Source: CAZBQG01 sp964493945 | GTDB taxonomy: Bacteria; Pseudomonadota; Alphaproteobacteria; Rhodospirillales; UBA2165 | DNA length: 17,353 bases | Direction of reading: 5' to 3' | Assembly: GCA_964493945.1 (NCBI GenBank) | Contig: CAZBQG010000074.1 | Location: 1-17,353, forward strand | In this document: positions 14,484-17,353 of the stretch, piece after piece | Position numbering within the stretch: position 1 is the first letter of the stretch | Layout: the number at the start of each line of letters is the position of its first letter | Notes under the pieces: generated by a model | What the model saw: the letters and a program-made list of their open reading frames with translations, nothing else | Told to the model about the DNA's origin: nothing | Databases searched by the model: none | Translations under genes and position numbers: made by a program

Positions 14484-14553
14484 CGGGATCGTTACTGGCA
14501 TTTGATGCGGATGGAACCTAATTGATTACGGTGACGGCGTTTTTTTGGAGAGA

Positions 14554-14817
14554 ATGGTGGCTCAGATAGATATTTATACCTCGCCTTTTTGCGGATTTTG
14601 CTTTCACGCCAAGGGATTGCTCAAGGATAAGGGTGTCGAATACAACGAGATCGACGTCATGTTCCATCCCAGCCGCAAATCGGAGATGATCGACCGGGCC
14701 GGGGGTGGGCGGACGGTGCCGCAAATCTTCATCGATGGCCAGCATGTGGGCGGGTGCGATGAACTTTATGCCTTGGAGAAAAAGGGCGAATTGGACGGAT
14801 TGCTCCAGGCGTCGTAA
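14554..14817 (+). CDS. grxC: Glutaredoxin 3 (dithiol, CGFC active site)
   Basis: This is an 87-residue dithiol glutaredoxin that uses glutathione to reduce disulfides. The active site is CGFC (residues 15-18), instead of the CPYC of E. coli Grx3. The cis-proline motif TVPQIFIDG and GGCDEL follow. Start ATG 14554 follows GGAGAG very closely; GTG 14557 has better spacing and TTG 14545 is also open, so the exact start is uncertain by a few residues. It is 9 nt before the amidase gene, a likely two-gene unit. Confidence 0.94.
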   Translation: MVAQIDIYTSPFCGFCFHAKGLLKDKGVEYNEIDVMFHPSRKSEMIDRAGGGRTVPQIFIDGQHVGGCDELYALEKKGELDGLLQAS

Positions 14818-14826
14818 AAGACGCTT

Positions 14827-15705
14827 ATGACCGGAGTTTTCAAAGCGGCTTGCCTGCAAACCAATTCGGCCCGCGATATCGGACCCAATCTGACCGCCGC
14901 AGGTGATCTGGCCAGACGCGCCCGAGACGCCGGGGCCGATTTCATTACCACGCCTGAATGCGTCGGCCTGCTGGAGCCCAAGACCAGGCTGCTCAAACAG
15001 AAAGCACCCACCGAACATTCCAATGAAGCACTTCAGGGGTTTGAGGATTTGGCCCGTGAGACTGAGGCCTGGTTTCTGATCGGCTCGATCCCCGTATTGC
15101 TGGACAGTGGGCGCATCGCCAACCGGGGCTACCTGCTGGACGATCAGGGAAGCCTGTGCGCCAGTTACGATAAAATCCACATGTTCGATGTGGATCTGGG
15201 CACTGAGTCCTATAAGGAATCCGCCACCTACCAGCCCGGCAGCGAGGCGGTTCTGGCGTCCACGCCCTGGGGGCAGTTGGGCATGACCATTTGTTACGAT
15301 CTCCGCTTTCCCACGCTATACCGCCAACTTGCCCAGGCAGGTGCGGAGATGCTGAGCGTTCCCTCGGCCTTCACCCGGCCCACAGGAAGGGCCCATTGGC
15401 ATGTGCTCAATCAGGCCCGGGCCATCGAGAACGGCTGCTACCTGCTGGCCCCCGCCCAATGCGGCCAACATGCCGAGGGGCGCGAAACCTATGGCCATTC
15501 ATTGATTGTCGATCCGTGGGGTGAAATTCTGGCCGATGGCGGCGAGGAGGTGGGGTTCGTCCTGGCCGAAGTCGACATGGAAAAGGTGGCCCAGGCCAGA
15601 AGCAAACTGCCTTCTCTCATCCATGACAGGGAGTTTATGGAGCCCCGAAGTCAGGATCGGGATGGAGGGGAATATCGTCCATCGCCTGCCCGGGCGGTTT
15701 CCTGA
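14827..15705 (+). CDS. Nit1-type carbon-nitrogen hydrolase (probable deaminated glutathione amidase)
   Basis: This 292-residue nitrilase-superfamily amidase has the intact catalytic triad Glu44 (TTPECVG), Lys116 (YDKIHMFDV) and Cys156 (ICYDLRFP). YDKIHMFDVD and ICYDLRFPTLYR are typical of the Nit1 branch, whose members hydrolyse deaminated glutathione, a side product of transaminases. The position next to grxC, a glutathione-dependent enzyme, is consistent with glutathione housekeeping. Substrate is inferred. The 3' end overlaps the opposite-strand methyltransferase (15635-16258) by 71 bp. Confidence 0.92.
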   Translation: MTGVFKAACLQTNSARDIGPNLTAAGDLARRARDAGADFITTPECVGLLEPKTRLLKQKAPTEHSNEALQGFEDLARETEAWFLIGSIPVLLDSGRIANRGYLLDDQGSLCASYDKIHMFDVDLGTESYKESATYQPGSEAVLASTPWGQLGMTICYDLRFPTLYRQLAQAGAEMLSVPSAFTRPTGRAHWHVLNQARAIENGCYLLAPAQCGQHAEGRETYGHSLIVDPWGEILADGGEEVGFVLAEVDMEKVAQARSKLPSLIHDREFMEPRSQDRDGGEYRPSPARAVS

Positions 15706-16258
15706 TCGCGCAAATCCTCTGCGTCACGGCCTGTTTGTTCTCACCCACCCTGCCCTGCTCGAAGGCAACCACGCTGAGTTCTCCGCCGACGATGTCCAGC
15801 AATTCGCCCGGTGCCAAAAGAAATTCGGGATTGCTGGGCCTCCCCTTGCGGGTATGGCCTAATGCCAGAGTCTGATACAAAAGAACCCCGCCTTCCTCCA
15901 GAGCAGCAAGAATATGGGGAAATAGAGGGCGGTGCAGATAATTGGTAACCACGATACCGGCGAAGCGGCGCCCTTCCAAGGGCCATGGATTGCCGTTCTC
16001 CAGATCGGCCCTGAGGATTTCGGCGCCGGGCCGGCTGGCCAAATCCTCCACCCCTTCGGTCACCTGATCCACGGCCAGAACGGGATGGCCCCTGTCTAGA
16101 AAGAACATCGTGTGCCGCCCTTCGCCGCAGGCCAGGTCCAAAACGGGCCCGTCGGCGGGAACCAGAGGCGCGAAACGTTCGACCCATTCACCGGGTTTGC
16201 GCCGGACGGTTCCGGCGGGTGCGTTATAGACGTAGCGGGGCGGAGCCATATTTTCCAT
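15635..16258 (-). CDS. Small class I SAM-dependent methyltransferase
   Basis: The 207-residue product carries SAM-binding motif I VLDLACGEGRHTMFFL (about 39-54), an acidic post-I residue in VLAVDQ, and VVTNYLHRPLFPHILAALEEGG (about 103-124). It resembles TehB/UbiE-like small methyltransferases seen next to nitrilase genes in alphaproteobacteria; the substrate is unknown. Start ATG 16258 or 16249; neither has a clear ribosome binding site. Its last 24 or so residues are encoded opposite the end of the Nit1 gene. It diverges from DUF1178 across 95 nt. Confidence 0.85.
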   Translation of the reverse strand: MENMAPPRYVYNAPAGTVRRKPGEWVERFAPLVPADGPVLDLACGEGRHTMFFLDRGHPVLAVDQVTEGVEDLASRPGAEILRADLENGNPWPLEGRRFAGIVVTNYLHRPLFPHILAALEEGGVLLYQTLALGHTRKGRPSNPEFLLAPGELLDIVGGELSVVAFEQGRVGENKQAVTQRICAIRKPPGQAMDDIPLHPDPDFGAP

Positions 16259-16282
16259 TTTTTAACCAATTTCAGCCGATAC

Positions 16283-16309
16283 TTGGCAAGTAGCCGGATT
16301 TAATATAAA
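16283..16309 (+). promoter_or_regulatory. Weak candidate promoter for the DUF1178 gene
   Basis: TTGGCA (16283-16288) and TATAAA (16304-16309) both match the consensus well, but the spacing is 15 nt, shorter than optimal. It would give a leader of about 40 nt. The spacer also holds A/T-rich runs that could serve the divergent methyltransferase. Confidence 0.3.
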
Positions 16310-16353
16310 GCTTTTTGACCAAAGGCTATAAAAAAACGGGGACCACGGAGTAT

Positions 16354-16776
16354 ATGATTCTTTATCAGCTCAAATGTTCCAACGCCCACGAGTTCGAGGG
16401 CTGGTTCCGCGATGGGGCGACTTATGACACCCAATCCGCCAAGGGTGAGATCGAGTGCCCGATCTGCGGTGACGGGGGCGTGGATAAGGCACCCATGGCG
16501 CCCAAACTTAACAGTTCCAGGGGCGAGAACAGCGAACAGCGCGCCCAGCAGGTCGCTCGCAAGGTGCTCAGCGATCTGGATATGCTGCGCCGCAAGGTGG
16601 AGGATAATTTCGAGGATGTGGGCGACAAATTCGCGGAAGAAGCTCGCTCCATTCACCATGGCGAGGCCGAGGAACGGGGCATTTATGGCGAGGCGACGAA
16701 ACAGGAAGCCGAGGAACTGGTCGAGGAAGAAATTGAAATTCAGCGGATTCCCTGGAAACGGCGCAAGGATTCCTGA
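16354..16776 (+). CDS. DUF1178 protein with a zinc-ribbon-like N-terminus
   Basis: The 140-residue product matches DUF1178: MILYQLKCSNAHEFEGWF at the start, then ECPICG. Cys8, His12, Cys35 and Cys38 could bind one zinc ion, as in FmdB-like ribbons. The rest is hydrophilic, largely helical, and ends in an acidic stretch before RIPWKRRKDS. The role is unknown. Start ATG 16354 is chosen because GGAG lies 4 nt upstream and the family starts with MI.Y; a frame from 16315 adds 13 unsupported residues. It converges on ubiG with 23 nt between stops. Confidence 0.92.
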   Translation: MILYQLKCSNAHEFEGWFRDGATYDTQSAKGEIECPICGDGGVDKAPMAPKLNSSRGENSEQRAQQVARKVLSDLDMLRRKVEDNFEDVGDKFAEEARSIHHGEAEERGIYGEATKQEAEELVEEEIEIQRIPWKRRKDS

Positions 16777-16799
16777 AAGCGAGGATTACTCCCGGCTTG

Positions 16800-17353
16800 T
16801 TAACCCCGGATGGCAAAAACCAGATAATTTACTTCCGTATCCTCGCTCAGGCGCCATTCGGTACTGAACGGATTATAAGTCATTCCCTTGAGTTGCCCTA
16901 TTTTGAATCCGGCCCGGCCAAGATGGGTCTTTAATTCTTCGGGCTTGACGAATTTCCGCCAATCATGGGTTCCCCGGGGCAACCAGCGCAGCACATATTC
17001 GGCGCCTATTTTTGCCAGGGCCAGGGATTTCAAGCTCCGGTTCAGGGTGGCGATGACCGTAGCGCCCCCCGGCGCCACCAGACCGGCCGAGGCCTGCACG
17101 AACGCATCCAGATCGGCCACATGCTCCATGACCTCCATATTCAGCACCACATCGAAATTCTTCCCCTGATCGGCCAGTTCCTCGGGCAGTTGGCAGGCAT
17201 ATTCGATCTCAAGCCCCAGTTCCCCGGCATGGGCCGACGCGATGGCGATATTGCGCTCGGCGGCATCGATGCCCGTTACCCTGGCGCCCAGCCGGGCCAT
17301 GGGTTCGGACAGGATTCCGCCGCCGCAGCCGATATCCAGCAGACTCAAACCCG
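16800..17353 (-). CDS. ubiG: Ubiquinone biosynthesis O-methyltransferase, 5' end outside the window
   Basis: The 3' part (about 184 codons) of UbiG, which performs both O-methylations of the ubiquinone ring. SAM motif I (LLDIGCGGGILSEPMARLGA) is right at the window edge, followed by VTGIDAA, VVLNMEVMEHV and HDWRKFVKPEEL, all typical of UbiG. The full protein is usually about 240-250 residues, so some 60 N-terminal residues lie beyond 17353. The in-frame TTG at 17348 is not the true start, since the reading frame continues to the edge. The stop faces the DUF1178 stop. Confidence 0.95.
   Translation of the reverse strand, partial: GLSLLDIGCGGGILSEPMARLGARVTGIDAAERNIAIASAHAGELGLEIEYACQLPEELADQGKNFDVVLNMEVMEHVADLDAFVQASAGLVAPGGATVIATLNRSLKSLALAKIGAEYVLRWLPRGTHDWRKFVKPEELKTHLGRAGFKIGQLKGMTYNPFSTEWRLSEDTEVNYLVFAIRG

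Noticed and set aside
1..17353. Defence islands, CRISPR arrays, tRNA genes or prophage
   Set aside because: I looked for repeat-spacer arrays, tRNA-like cloverleaf ends and phage or toxin-antitoxin genes and saw none; apart from the first 1.2 kb the genes are housekeeping.

Overview
The window reads as a chromosomal segment of a GC-rich alphaproteobacterium. The evidence is the DUF1476 protein (the zeta-type F1-ATPase inhibitor family, essentially confined to Alphaproteobacteria), a purC-purS-purQ-purL-bolA-grxD order, the map-radC and comF/grxC/nitrilase/DUF1178/ubiG neighbourhoods, and protein sequences typical of that class. I cannot name the genus from the sequence alone. I see no tRNA, rRNA, CRISPR array or phage genes.

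Layout. Positions 1-258 hold the 5' end of an IS630-family insertion sequence whose transposase gene has lost its middle: the N-terminal helix-turn-helix piece is joined directly to the C-terminal catalytic piece. Positions 247-1185 hold small genes of no known family. On the minus strand two tandem copies share an N-terminus (MGRR...) followed by a hydrophobic segment, and a C-terminal tail (C..M.PIAIMP.G..PF.P.DDP.WKERL). Each copy is split between two reading frames. This is the only accessory and unexplained part of the window.

Positions 1384-6029 (minus strand) form a purine operon: purC, purS, purQ and purL, then bolA and the CGFS monothiol glutaredoxin grxD, with a good sigma-70 promoter before purC and a clear rho-independent terminator after grxD. 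A second candidate promoter, overlapping a weak hairpin, lies between purL and bolA. Next come an NRDE/TANGO2-family gene (minus) and a divergent DUF1476-DUF924 pair (plus). Positions 7949-13620 are a co-directional minus-strand run: a NDUFAF5/BioC-like methyltransferase, sfsA, map, radC, an MFS transporter and purB. From 13671 the plus strand carries comF, grxC, a Nit1-type amidase and DUF1178. A small methyltransferase and the 3' part of ubiG face them on the minus strand.

Together purC, purS, purQ, purL and purB cover formation of FGAM and the SAICAR and adenylosuccinate steps of purine synthesis. BolA and the CGFS glutaredoxin form a known [2Fe-2S]-handling pair. Most of the window is ordinary housekeeping. 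The points worth a second look are the broken paralogous pair beside the deleted IS630, the MFS gene that lacks a standard start codon in front of its first membrane helix, the compact promoter between the methyltransferase and comF, and the promoter/terminator overlap before bolA.
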